From NCBI RefSeq assembly GCF_000003815.2, contig NC_049994.1, positions 17,777,549 through 17,841,548 of the forward strand: DNA of 64,000 bases, given 5' to 3'. A program made the translations under genes and the position numbers. The stretch's first letter is position 1. Each line of letters begins with the position of its first letter. This document shows positions 24,997-38,060 of this stretch, one piece after another. The DNA is from Branchiostoma floridae (lineage: Eukaryota > Chordata > Leptocardii > Amphioxiformes > Branchiostomatidae). The notes beneath the pieces are model-generated. The model ran no database searches. It had not been told where the DNA came from and saw only the letters and a program-made list of their open reading frames with translations.

Positions 24997-27900
24997 ATGG
25001 CTCAGGCAAATCCCGATGCACTGCAGTCATATGCTGTTAGATACCAGGACAACATCGTCCAATCAGCTAACAATGATGGCGATTCCTGCATCCAACCATA
25101 TGCTGTGAAATACCAGGAAGACGATGGCACTGATGTCGGGTCAGCCGACTGCGAGGTCATCCAGCCATATGCTGTTAAATACCAGGAGCATGACGACAGT
25201 GGGACTGATGTTGCGGGTGAAAACGGACAAACAGCCAGTGATGCCTCTGATGATGTGGACATTCAACCATATGCTTCCGCATACCTGGACCAGGATGACA
25301 TAGCGTGTGACATACAGTCAGGGGACAATCACACCCAAGCTAGGCTGGCCTTGCAGAAAACAACAGCATTGTCATGCAGCAACAACGATGTCTTGACCAA
25401 CCCATCGAACAATGATGAAAATCCTGCTAATCTTGTCAGTGAGGAAAGGCAACATGTCCCGAATGCACCTCATCCAAACGCGCCAAACGTTCAGCATCCT
25501 GCAGCTTTCGGTAAGACGTGTTCATATCTCAGAACATTTTGATATGTGCTCGGTTTTGCGTACCAACTGGTTTCAAGGCAGACTTTGAGACTAGTTTAGA
25601 ACAGGTTTCCTAACTGGCTGGACGTGCTATTTGTAAACCTGCACTTTTTGTATTTGCTAGTTTTAGCCATTATCTAAATATCCAACTTCTGAAGAGAAAT
25701 ATTCGTTATTTTTCTCTATCGTTAGTGGTTTTTTTTACGATTTATCTATCAAGATGTTCTTCATTCTTAACAGAACGCTCTAGAACTCAATTCGTTTACT
25801 TTTAATTTTGAACTTTTAATGTTGAATGTTGTTACATTCGATCACTGTAATGTTGAATGTTGTTACATTCAATCGCTGTAATGTTGATTTTTTTCAGAAT
25901 GTACATGTCACCAGGTTTTCACAGCTGTAACGACGGCTATAGTTCTTGTGTTGTGCATTGTTGGTGGAGTCTTTCTCTGGGCATCGTTTTATACCAAAAC
26001 ACCAGCGGTATGCTTTTGTATTATCACCTTGTCTCGTTTGGGGTTTTGTTGACCATTTCATGACAAACAAATTCATCATTGGTGCTTTCATAAATACGCC
26101 AAAAACAGTCACTCAACGACGATTTGGATATGAACATATCCAGCTGCTTAAGAAACTGCTTTTTGGATATCTTGTTACCTGTATGTCTGACCTTCATCGA
26201 CGTAATTGTTGCTTTGTTGATGAGGTTTGACCCTTGAATTTTCATTTCAAAGAGACCTCATTATGCTTGTTTCGATACAGTCTGTTGCAAAATCCAGGGT
26301 AATTGTGCAGAATTTGATAGGAGCGCACAATTATATAATTTCGGACAGGGTTTAGATAATCTGTTACAGTGAACCAGTAGCAAGATAACCCTCTTCCTAC
26401 AGGTGACAGTGACTGTGGATACTATCTTCACCTCTGGTCCCACTGTTGTCCCTTCGCCACCGGCAGTCTCCAACAGCTCACAAGCCGAAGGTGAGATTGG
26501 CATCCAAAGTTCATCTAAGTGTGTTCACATGAGTTAAAGTTGGGGTCCCATTGTTTTACAGTGTCTGTATATTAGACACTATTTCTGGAATATTCCGGAT
26601 ACCATTTTATGTCTATTTATTGCAGAAAATTATCTGCAGCCGGCAGCGACTGTGGATGCTACCTCCAACAGCTCACAGCTTAAAGGTGAGACTAGCACGA
26701 ACTTCTGGGTGTGTTGTTATCATGATGGGTTAAACTTGGACAATTTCTCTCTGTATCATTAGATATTGCCAGGATATTGAACTATTCAACTGAATATGAT
26801 TTCTTAAGGGGAGTTAAGGTAGCTCGATTCATCCGACCTTTGAGGCTTTGCGTACGCCAGAATGCATGTCATGTCATTTGCTTTATCTGTCATATATGTT
26901 TCAAATGGTTCATTTTTCCGTGTCATAAATACATTCAGGGTTACATGAATAAAATCTATCAAATTCCTGGTCAATACACTGAAACTTTATGACGCTGCCC
27001 TGAAGATGTCCTTATAGTAAACGTACAAAATTATTTTATCGTCACACGAGTGAAGCAGATAGTGATTTAAAATGTGAATATTCTTGATACCTGCGAATAT
27101 ACTTTCCCACTGATCATCGCATGCGAAGATAAAGCCATCATCATCATTCCTGGTACGATTCTATCATCTATTGCAGAAAGCTATCCACAGCTGGCTTCTA
27201 CCTTAACCTCTAACCCGACTCGCTGCAGCGGTTCTTTTACCAGAAAACCGGCAGTGTCCAACAGCTCACCGCTTAAAGGTAAGACTACTTCGAAACTACG
27301 TCCGGAGTGTTGGTATAAATGGTTCAGCTTTTTGGCATGAGACTTTAGAATACTTATATCATCTTTTACGAAACTCATCTTGGCAACCCTGGATAAAAAG
27401 AAAATGACAGAAAATGAAAGATAAATGAGGTAAGGATAAGCTAGAGTAATTAATTGTTGTAAATTTATCAAGCATACTGCTTCTACTGGTTTTATTATTT
27501 CTTGCAGAAACTAATGATAAAAAATTGGAGACGATCACCTTTGGGTGGGGAGGAGAACAATGGAAAAGTTAGATATAGTAAGGGTGATGACTTGACTTTG
27601 ACTTTATTCATATCCACTTTTAGCTATTACAACATTATCTTGCCAGCTATTCTTCCAGTGGTCTACATAAAATACATTAATACACGCACAACATTACATA
27701 CATACATAACATAATATGTACATTACAAACTATACAACTGAGAGAAAATCAAGTTCGACTGTGTCTGCTGACAAGGAGATATTTGTTGCTGACCAGTTGA
27801 ACAAACGAATCCAGCTTTTCAGCATAACTGGGACCTATCTGCGCCACTTCCCAACGGTATATATTATATTGTTGCATCTGATGCGGCGGAAAACATAAAT

Positions 27901-28829
27901 ACGTCACGGGGTCTGTCACTTGTTAATTGTTGTACATGTATCAAGCATACTACTTCTAACGTTACTGGTTTTTATTTCTTCCTGCAGAAAATCATGACAA
28001 AATGTTGGAGACAATCACCATTGGTGGTTATGGAAGTGGATCTGGAAAATTTGTGAGCAGCTCTGGGGTGGCTGTGTCTGCTGACAATGAGATATTTGTC
28101 GCTGATATGTACAACACTCGGGTCCAGGTTTTCAGCATAACTGGTACCTATCTGCGCCACTTTTCTACGGTGGTGCCGGGTGAAGATAAGATAATGGACC
28201 CCCACACTGTTGCTATTGACGTGGACCCTGACTATCTGTGGGTAGTGGGTAAAACACGTGGTTTAGTCTATGGATATGTCGTACAGTACCATATGGATTC
28301 AGGTCTGCCCTTTAAGAAGTTCGACTTCCGCTTCAACCTGGATTATACTCCTTCTGCCCAAATTGCGATAGACGTGCGCAACAAAAAAGTTATCCTGGGA
28401 GAGGGAGATAAAATAATGATGTTCCAACCAAATGGATCTCTCGTTCGGAGTTTTAGAGCGATAACGAACAGACTTGTCTCAATTCGCGGAGTTGCCTCGG
28501 ACTGCGAGGGAAATGTCGTGCTTGCGGACTGGCTCAGACACATTAAGGTGTACAATCACTTCGGAAATAAGATATTGGAATTCGTAGTCACCTCCGCTAG
28601 GAATGGAGGCATGGGAGGCATCTCCGTGGACCCCTTTGGTCGCATTATCGTGGCGAGTACTAGGGGCAACAGGGTAGACATGTTCACCAGCCGTGGGGAG
28701 TTCGTCCGTACTGTCGTTAACACGGAAAAACCATCGTACATCGCTATAGGACCGGATGGACAATTGGTGGTATCTAACACACAAGGCCATACTGTAACTA
28801 TCTTTCCACGCCACATGTTGTTTCCTTGA
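24997..28829 (+). CDS. NHL-D, short-tail member with NHL propeller
   Basis: Exons 24997-25510, 25898-26007, 26403-26490, 26626-26685, 27177-27278 and 27988-28829 sum to 1716 bases (571 residues). The tail is only 171 residues and starts MAQANPD, a different N-terminus shared with NHL-G. It holds four YAVxY-type motifs but no NPMY; the juxtamembrane segment reads HPNAPNVQHPA. The helix (AIVLVLCIVGGVFLWASF) and three stalk exons (the second just 60 bp) are intact. A decayed propeller exon lies at 27508-27861 in the last intron, ahead of the working one. The working exon has six blades ending GPDGQLVVSNTQG. Non-coding exon 1 near 23376-23466 is assigned by homology. Confidence 0.82.
27508..27861 (+). 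pseudogene. Decayed NHL propeller exon inside NHL-D
   Basis: After an acceptor (tttcttgcag) the sequence starts like a propeller exon (aattggagacgatcaccttt), then shifts frame within the GGxG stretch. At 27560-27745 it is interrupted by a foreign segment, and resumes as tgtctgctgacaaggagata through ccacttcccaacggta near 27856. It ends after blade 1. The intact exon follows at 27988. It looks like a tandem-duplicated exon disabled by an insertion; the foreign segment resembles a reversed LINE 3' end (actttgactttattc, i.e. AATAAAGTCAAAGT on the other strand). Confidence 0.7.
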
Positions 28830-29124
28830 TGCTGTCCAAGGACAAAAGTAACTTCTGACACTACTTTCTGATACTCACATAACACATTAACATACAAGTT
28901 CTACCAGTGAGACGAGAACCAGTACCACTTGTCTGTAGAGTTGAGACTCATTGAAAATGGGGTTTTCCCTTGGGTTTTCCCTTGGTCAATGATGAATGAA
29001 GCACCTGACGCTTTGGGGAACGTATCACGTTGTTTGATTTGTTTTGCATATTCAATTGTTTTACCCGGTGAGTACATTGCCTAATAATGATGTACGTCAA
29101 CCATAGCAATAATATAAGGCTGGT

Positions 29125-29159
<35 letters not shown>

Positions 29160-29160
29160 G
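29125..29160. repeat. (AATC)n microsatellite
   Basis: Nine tandem aatc units, about 300 bp after the NHL-D stop codon. Confidence 0.9.
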
Positions 29161-29274
29161 AAACAATCACTCAATAAATAAATCAATACCATGCCAATAA
29201 AAGGACACCTGGAAAATTCAAAATACTAATAGAGCATAAAAAAGTGCCCATTATGGTCAAAATGCAGGATATCC

Positions 29275-32200
29275 TGCCTAATAATGGCCAGGCCGTCCCT
29301 ATATAGAGGTGGCCAATTGTACAGGTTTGACTGCATCAAAGGCCTGCAGGTTGTTCTTATGTAGAGGTGATCACTACTGCAGGTTTGACTGTATATCAAT
29401 GCCCAGGTAGTCCTTATATGTATAGGTGGTCACTAGTACATGTTTGACTGTATAACAATAGCCAGGTGGTCCTTATGTAGAGGTGGTCACTTGTACAGGT
29501 TTGACTTTATATCAAATCCCAGGTTGTCCTCATGTAGAGGTGATCTCTTTTACAAGTTTGGCTTTATATCATTGGCCGTGGACGTGGTCCTTTTGTAGAA
29601 GTTGTCACTTGCACAGGATTGATTTTATATCAGTAGTCAGGTGCTACTTATGTAGAGGTGGCTACTCATGCAGGTTTAGCTGTATATCAACAGCGAGGTG
29701 GTTCTTATGTAGAAGTGATCTCTAGTGCAGGTTTGACTGTATATCAGTAGCCAGGTGGATCTTATTTAGAGGTGGTCACTAGTACAGGTTTGACTGTATA
29801 GCAATAGCCAGGTGGATCTTATTTAGAGGTGGTCACTAGTACAGGTTTGACTGTACATCAAAGACCTGGTGGTTCTTATGTAGAGGTGGTCACTGGTACA
29901 GGTTTGACTGTACATCAAAGACCTGGTGGTTCTTATGTAGAGGTGGTCACTAGTACAGGTTTGACTGTATATCAATAGCCAGGTGGTTCTTATGTAGATG
30001 TGGTCACTAGTACAGGTTTGACTGTATATCAATGGCCAGGTGGTTCTTATGTAGAGGTGGTCACTAGTACAGGTTTGACTGTATATCAATGGCCAGGTGG
30101 TTCTTATGTAGAGGTGGTCACCAGTACAGCTTTGACTGTATATCAATTGCCAGGTGGTCCTTATGTTGAGGTGGTGACGTGTCCAACTTTAACTATATAT
30201 CAATGGCCATGTGCGTGTACTAGGGTTGACTGTATTTCAACAGCATAGTGGTTCTCTAGTAGAGGTAGTCACTTGTACAGGTTTGACTGTACATCAAAGA
30301 CCTGGTGGTTCTTATGTAGAGGTGGTCACTAGTACAGGTTTGACTGTATATCAATAGCCAGGTGGTTCTTATGTAGATGTGGTCACTAGTACAGGTTTGA
30401 CTGTATATCAATGGCCAGGTGGTTCTTATGTAGAGGTGGTCACTAGTACAGGTTTGACTGTATATCAATGGCCAGGTGGTTCTTATGTAGAGGTGGTCAC
30501 CAGTACAGCTTTGACTGTATATCAATTGCCAGGTGGTCCTTATGTTGAGGTGGTGACGTGTCCAACTTTAACTATATATCAATGGCCATGTGCGTGTACT
30601 AGGGTTGACTGTATTTCAACAGCATAGTGGTTCTCTAGTAGAGGTAGTCACTTGTACAGGTTTGACGGTAAATTGATGGTCAGGTGGTCTGCATGTAGAG
30701 ACGGTCACTAATTCAAGTTTGACTGTTCATCAATAGCCAGGTGATCCTTATATGTAGAAGTGGTCACTAATACAGCTTGGACTGTATATCAATAGCCAAG
30801 TGGTTATATGTAGAAGTGGTCTGGTCACTATTACAGGTCTAACTTTATATCATTGGCCATGTGCGTGGTCTTTGTGTAGAATTGGTCACTTGTGCAGGTT
30901 TTGTTGTATATCAATGGCCAGGTGATCCTTACGTAGGGGTAGTCAATTGTACAACTTTAACTGTATATCAAAGACCAGGTGGTTGTAATGTAAAGATGGC
31001 CACTAGTTCAAGTTTGACTTCAAATCAATAGCCAGGTGATCCTTATATTTCGAAGTGGTCACTAGTACAGGTCTGGCTTTGTATCATTGGCCAAGTGCGT
31101 GGTCTTAATGCAAAAGTGGTCACTTGTGCAGGTTTGACTGTACAACAATAGCCAGGTGGTCCTTATGTAGAGGAGATCTCTTGTGGTGTTTGACTGTATA
31201 TCAAAGACCAAGTTGTTTTTATGTAGAAATGCTTATCAGTACAGGCTTCGTGCCAATTGCCAGGTAGTCTTTATGTAGAGGTGGTCACTTGTACAAGTTT
31301 GGCTTTGTATCATTGGCCATGTGCATGTACTAGGGTTTACTGTACTTCAACGGCCAGGTGGTCCTTTAGTAGAGGTGGTCGCTAGTTCGAGTTTGACTGT
31401 ATATCAATGGCCAGGTGATCCTTATATGTTGAAGTGGTCACTACTACAGGTTTGAATGTTCATCAATAGCCAGGTGGTGCTATATGTAGAAGTGGTCACT
31501 AGTAAATGATTGGCTTCATATCATTGGCCATGTGCGTGGTATTTATATAGAAGTGCTAACTAGTGCAGGTATATATCAATGCCCTGGTAGTACCTATATA
31601 GAAGTGGTCACTAGTACAGGTTTGACTGTATGTCAACGGCCAGATGGTCCTTTAGTAGAGGCAGTCACTTGTACAGGTTTGATTGTATATCGATGGTCAT
31701 GTGGTCTGTATATAGAGACGGTCATTAGTTCAAGTTTGACTGTATATCAATAGCGAGGTGGTCATTATATGTAGAAGTGGTCACTAGTACAGGCGCTAGG
31801 TTCTAATGTTCATCAATGGCCAGGTGGTTCTATATCTAGATGTCGTCACTATTACAGGTTTGGCGTTGTATCATTGGCCATGTGCGTGGTCTTTATGTAG
31901 AAGTGCTCACTAGTGAAGGTTTGGTTGTATATCAATGGCCAGGTGGTCCTTACGTAGGGTTAGTCCCTTGTACAACTTTAACTGTATATCAAAGACCAGG
32001 TGGTCATGATGTAAAGATGGCCACTAGTTCAAGTTTGACTGTATATCAATAGCCAGCAGGTGATCCTTATATGAAGAGGTGGTCACTAGTACAGGTTTGA
32101 CTGTTCATCAATAGCCAAGTGGTTCTATATGTAAAAGAGGTCACTATTACAGGTTTGGCTTCATATCATTGGCCAAGTGCGTGGTCTTTATGTAGAAGTG

Positions 32201-32640
32201 GTCACTAGTGAAGGTTTGGCTGTATATGAATAGACAGGCGGACCTTATGTAGAGGAGATCACTTGTGCAGTTTTGACTGTATGTCAATGGTCAGGTGGTC
32301 ATCATATAGAGGTGGTCTCTTATAGATGTTTAACTGTATATCAATGAGCCGAGTGGTCATCATGTAGAGGTGGTGTCTTGTAAAGGTTTGACTGTATATC
32401 AAAGGTCAGGTGTTCCTTGTGTAGAAGTGCTCAATAGGTCAGGTTTGACTGCCAATAGCCAGGTGGTTCTTAAATAAAAGTGGTCACTTGTACAGGTTTG
32501 GCTTTGGCCATGCGCATGGACTAGGATTGACTGTATTTCAACAGCATGGTGGTTCTAATGTAGAGGTGTTTCCTTGTACAGGTTTGACTGTACATCGGTG
32601 GTTAGGTGGTCCTTATACAGAGGTTGTTTACTAGCACACA
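29275..32640. repeat. 57-bp minisatellite array downstream of NHL-D
   Basis: Longest array, about 58 units. A stretch at about 29898-30276 is repeated without visible change at about 30277-30655 (shift 379 bp), a very recent internal duplication. Confidence 0.85.
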
Positions 32641-34019
32641 CATGATTCACTGTCATGACAATAATCTGTTAATTTTCTAATCGGTCCAACATCCGGTCCA
32701 CCCAAATTTTTCAGATCCGGTTTTTCTGGACCGGTCCAATAAGAAAGTTCGGTTTTGTACCGGTCGGCTGTACCGATACCCAGCCCTATGTAGAGAGGTG
32801 ATTACTAGCAAACACATGATTTACTGTTATGGCATTAGACGGATGTAAGGAGAAACCAGTTATGGCTTGTATCCATCTAGTATTAGGGACTCGTTACAGT
32901 CCTGAGCTCTATGAATTAAGTATAGAATTGAATCATTGATTGCTAAACAAAGTCGGCCTGCAATTTTTTCTTCTCCACATTGGAAGAAAGGATGAAGAAT
33001 TCTAGAGTGAACCAAGTTCGGAGAATTGGAGTTGATGATTTGATGAAGTGGGAATTGCTGTGTACATCCGCACGGTTAAGTTTATTATTGAGCAATGGTG
33101 TTTACGTTGTTGTACGCTTATGTAATATAATGTACTGTATTCGCAATATGTAATATGTAATGTACATTGCAGTATCAGCTGTTTAGGGTTAAGGTATTTC
33201 ATCTTTATAGTATGCATCATTTCTGTAAAATCAAAGGTTTTTATTGACTTAAACAATACGTCGTTGAAGATACTTAAATGTTTGGGTCATGTTAACTGTA
33301 ATTTAAAGGCAGATGGTCTTGAAAAGTTTAAATACAATAACCAGAGAAACATGGAGAGGAAGCTTGTTCTATATAGTGATAATTCGAGAGAAAATCAGCA
33401 CGGAATTTGCCCCTGAGATGTGGAATGTTTACAATTGAAATATGTATATCCATTTTTTATTCCCTCCATAACAAAGATGATGAAACTTTGTCCTAGTGTG
33501 AGACTTTTGCAATAGTATCGATTGTGCCTAATGATTGCTATAGGAAATGAGAATAAAGATGTAGAAAATACGTAAGAATGGATTGATTTTTACTTGTCTA
33601 TCTACATTAGGGAAACTGTTATTGAGCAGAGATATATAGTAGGCATCCGTCCATCTCGAAAGTTGATGGTAGCACTCTGGATTAAGGCGGTTTACAGCGT
33701 CTTATGTCTACAGAATATAGGTTGGGATAGATGTTAACAAACGTACCTCTTAGACCACGTAAAATCTGACTTAATTGATCAAAATGTATATTACAAGTAT
33801 GTCGACTAATTATATTCTCCTGATGTAGTCCCAACACAGTTGTGTGACCCAAGGGCTATAGAAAGGAGATGGTTACGACCTTGTGCACCTTAAGATGTGA
33901 GAGGGTATAACACCAGGTTGACCTACGATCTTATCAACAAGTCTGCTGGGACGTGCTAGCAACTCCTTCCAGTATACCCCGTAGACTTGCCACTAAAACA
34001 GTGAAGACACTGGGCGACC
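32641..34019. other. Non-coding tail of the NHL-D duplicon
   Basis: No gene seen. Same order of blocks as after C. A ~140-bp repeat fragment rich in ccggt (about 32660-32790, ending gatacccagccct) is inserted and flanked by duplicated host sequence (tactagca, acacatgatt). Confidence 0.5.
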
Positions 34020-34495
34020 TTCTGTAGCAACTGGCTACCCATGCGATTGAGCTATCCAGCATATATGATCTGTAGGTGATGAAAAGTACGAGGGTGTCGA
34101 AATAACGTTGAACCATACATGAATATGTCAACTCCAAAACGTCAGCCCACGTCTAGGGACGAGGGTGTTGGACAGGTCTACTTTGATCTTTCCTAGGGGA
34201 GGCAAGCTGAACAACATTCAAAATTTATGGACACATGGACACAGGCTGTATTTGTCTCCACAAAACCGCTTATCTCAGAAAATGTTTTATTTGACTACTG
34301 TATTTGTGCCATGATAGTAAATCATTGTGACCGTTAGAAAATGCCCTTTTTGAGACCAAAGTGTCCGATGACCAAATAAATGTTTATTCAACATTTTGGA
34401 CGCCCACACAAGTCATGTCTCGGCCCTGAGCGAGTCTCATGATCAGTTGTACTGCTGAGTGCGAGCCGATTGCAGAAGCTTCACCGTAAGTACAA
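34020..34495 (+). promoter_or_regulatory. NHL-E promoter-proximal block and non-coding exon 1
   Basis: Block with gtcaactccaaaacgtcagc (34126 on), a divergent gacgagggtgttggacaggt, and exon about 34401-34495 ending in CCgtaagtacaaaa. It is B/C-type in its interior (gatcagttgtactgctgagt). The promoter region looks intact even though the coding exon is interrupted. Confidence 0.45.
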
Positions 34496-34954
34496 AATAG
34501 CACAATATCTGTTCTTCTCTTCAAAGATAGATTCAGTCACTTAGAACAAACAACAACTTAAAGATAATTTGCCAAGTTATTGGATGCCAAAATTATAGGA
34601 TATTTGTTCTTACCGATACGCGGTAGAAACACAATCGTATGTACTATCTATAAGGCATTTACATTTTTTTCCCAACATTGAGCTGATCTTCTGTAAGGCC
34701 ACAAATAAATGAACAAACCTATTCGGAAGTTTCATTAAGACTGTTATCATAATCTTGCTCAACAAGGCGACGTTCCATTAGCGAAATGTTCCCGCAAATA
34801 TAATGGAAACTTTATGATTTCACAACCTCAATTTAGTCAAGAAACTTGTAGCATGTCAGTCTGGGATGAATCTTTAAAATAACCTAAAGTAAGAAAAACA
34901 TGTAAGCTTTACCAGCAGCCGGGTCAAAAAGTACTTCAGATCTTGGCACTGATA

Positions 34955-35272
34955 TGCATTGTCTGGTATCAGAAGATGACTCGTGGGCTGCTTCATCTAC
35001 ATAGAAATGAATTGCTTTTGTCTGCCCATTGACGACATAGAGTTTTGTTTTCAGTGGGCGGTGAAACTCATACTGTATAGTGCACATAGCCATACATGAT
35101 TTAAGTCTACGGAGCTCGTGATAATCAATGAAGTTTCTGGAAAGTTAGAGGTCGAAAAGTCTAGTAACGGGAAAGTTTGACACTTTGGAAAAAGAAACTG
35201 GGGCTGTCTGATGTGACAAGCAGATACCACATCCTTTCATCACAAAAGTAAACATCTTTAAGTCCCAGAGCC
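34955..35272 (+). promoter_or_regulatory. Conserved intronic element ahead of NHL-E start
   Basis: Same block with exact GTCTGGTATCAGAAGATGAC at 34961-34980. The donor-like end present in B and C is replaced by tttctggaaagttag, so a second non-coding exon could not be used here in the same way. Confidence 0.35.
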
Positions 35273-35533
35273 ATGGCCAAAGACTGCCAGTCCGACACCA
35301 TGACAAATGTCGCCAGAAAATACTTCCTAAGCGACAGTACAACAAAACCAGGTACAGAAACTGTGCAAACTCTCGCCAGGAAACCCGATGAAGATATCGA
35401 TCTCCACATCCCTGATGAACAGCTGTCTATCAAGAGCGATGCTGCAGCTGAGAACAGACAATCCATCGATATCAGTCCTGGTGATTTTGACACGTACGCT
35501 ATTGCATACATATGCAAGGATCATAGCACTTAC

Positions 35534-35734
35534 ATGAAGTGCATCTGGCTGATGCTCCGTAGTCTGGACTTTGATATTGGATAATTTTATTATGTATTGT
35601 ATATGTGCTATGTGTACTTTGTACTTTTATGTCCAGGATTACCTGAAAAGCAGGCCGATTTCCGGCCTGAGATGTAATTACTGGTAAAATAAATAAAGTG
35701 AAAGTGAAAGTGAAAAGTGAAGACGAGTTTGAAA
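35534..35734 (+). mobile_element. LINE-like 3' end inserted in the NHL-E tail exon
   Basis: The 201-base segment is absent from the B and C exons at the same point. It ends with aaataaataaagtgaaagtg and a short GTGAAA tandem, a tail type seen on CR1/L2-like non-LTR retroposons, preceded by ggccgatttccggcctgaga. No clear target-site duplication was seen. Its length is a multiple of three but it contains stops. Confidence 0.55.
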
Positions 35735-37914
35735 GAGACGAAAACAGTAGCAACAATAGTAGCGTCCAACAGTAGCCACAATGACGACATGAACTTGGAA
35801 GGGTGTGGCGCATCTGAGAATGATTCTGATGCTTCAGTTTTCATTAGAAATGATAGTACCGCGCACACAGAAACCCGGGATCCAAACCCGATGTACACAA
35901 AAAGCACCGTGGACCCTCCTCCAAACGACGTTACTCCGAACCCGGTGTACAAACAAAGCACCATGGACCCTCCGCCAAACGAAGTTAACCCTAATCCGAT
36001 GTACCTGCAAAGCATCACGGAGCCAAACGTCAGTGATGGCAACCCCTGCACTCAGCCATCAGCTGATACATGTCAGCAAGAAGATGAAGTCACTTTTATG
36101 TCAGCTAACAATGATGGCAATCAGCGCCTTCAGCCGTATGCATCTCCACAACGGCAAGGTGGTGATGAGGGAAGTGCCGCTAAGATAGCAAACATTGAGA
36201 GAAGTCCTTGCCTCCGGCCATATGCTGTTAGGTGTCTTAAACCTTTTAAAAGAACTGTCGTGGACTCAGCTAGCTGTGATGCCATTCAGCCCGATGCTGT
36301 TGAATACCAAGAAGAAATCGCTGAGTCAGCTAACAATGATAGCGACCCCTACATCCAACCATATGCTGTTGGATACCAGAAAGACGACGAATTTCCTATT
36401 GAGGTCCCCGACTGTGTTCCAGCGGCCTCAGATAGCATCAACAATGATGTCTTGACCAACTTTTCGACCAATGATCCGAATACTCCTGATCTTGTCAGTG
36501 ATGAAAGGCAACAGGTCCCGAATGCGCTTAATCGAAATCCGATGTACGTGCCCAACGTTCAGAATCCTGCACCTTGCGGTAAGATGCTTTGATGTTGTTG
36601 TTTTGGGGGTACTTCCCGTGCCAACTGTTTTTTAAAAAGCAGTTAGGTTGATGATCTATCAAAAGGAAAATGTTGAAGTTGTTACAATCAGTACGGATTT
36701 TAAGGTTTTTCACAGGATTACTTACTTACATTTGCGTCTGTAGATGAACATGTTTGGATTTGAAAATATTACGGTAAATGCATACTATGATTACACTTGA
36801 ATTATCCAGATTGAGTATTCCACACGAATGAAAATAAATTATTCACACTATCCATTCTTTGTGAAACATGGCTGTGTCAGCATATTTCAGGTACTAGTAA
36901 TCAGGCTGTTTGTGAAGATATGTCAAATTTACTTTTAGGCAAGGTCTTCAACTTCTGGAAAGACATATTAGTTCGATCCTTTTTTATAGTACTCCGTCTT
37001 CATTATATGTCTTTCAATATGATTCTCCATTCTCAACACCACACCCAATTAATTTGCTGTCAATTGAACCGCTGCAATGTGCACTGTTTCAGAATGTTCA
37101 CGTTTGCTGGTGTGCTCAGCTGTGACGGTCCTTGTGTCCTTCATCGTTGTCGGAGTCTTTCTCTGGTTATTGTTTAATATCAACCCACCAGAGGTATCCT
37201 TCTCTCTCAAAATGGCTTTGTTGCCTAATACTTTTATTTGTTTGCTTGTTTGTTTGTTTTTCTTTTAAACAGTTCTGTCTGAAAAGTTAAACTTTGATGG
37301 GATGCTTTTGATGTGATTTATTTGCTCAAACACCATCGATGTCACGATATTTGATGCCACAAGCAGTTTTTATTTGACAAAATATTGCTTTGTTATTGGA
37401 ACCGGCAACATCATATCACGCCTATTTTGGATGTTTGTATATCTATTTCATATTTTGTAGGTGACTGTACGGATTTAATAATCTTATTGTGTGTTTGCTT
37501 GTTGAAAGAAATTTTATTGGCACAACAATAGGCGACGTGACCTCCGCCCAATCCGCGTATCGCCATTGAGGGCATGTTACCTATTGTCGTCGACAGGGAC
37601 ACACAACTTTTGCTATTTTTTTGGCAAATTTTTCAGAGTTTAGATAGTCATTCTTATGATCCCATGTTAGGTAATCCGACAGCTAGAGCCGGCACAGACG
37701 GTGGGTTCCACCATTACCCCTGGTACTCATGGGTGCTGCAGTTCTGTCCCCACACCGCCAGGTGTCTCCAACAGCTCACAGCGCACAGGTGAGATATAAT
37801 CACTGTCACCTGTACATAGCACTGTCCTGAAGAGGCCTTTATGACAAAGGTACAAAATTTTAAACCTCACGTGATATTTAAGGTAGGTAGTTAACAATAA
37901 GTGTTCTAAATGTC

Positions 37915-38060
37915 CCATTGGCGTCGTGTGTGGCGTAAGTGGTAGTGCGTTGGGCTAGAGGCTAGAGCTAGAGGTCCCGAGTTCGAAGCTCATCCCCTAT
38001 GTGGTCAAAGTAAGTTACGAATTCGAGTGCATAAGTTACTAATTTGATTACCACACTGTC
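37915..38060 (+). mobile_element. SINE relic in NHL-E intron
   Basis: Nearly identical to the NHL-B relic (gtcccgagttcgaagctcat), at the same intron position. Confidence 0.55.

Noticed and set aside
29823-30627. Open frames on both strands with repeats such as SYVEVVTSTGLTV or TCTSDHLYIRTT
   Set aside because: Produced by a 57-bp (19-codon) minisatellite; openness on both strands follows from the unit and does not show coding.
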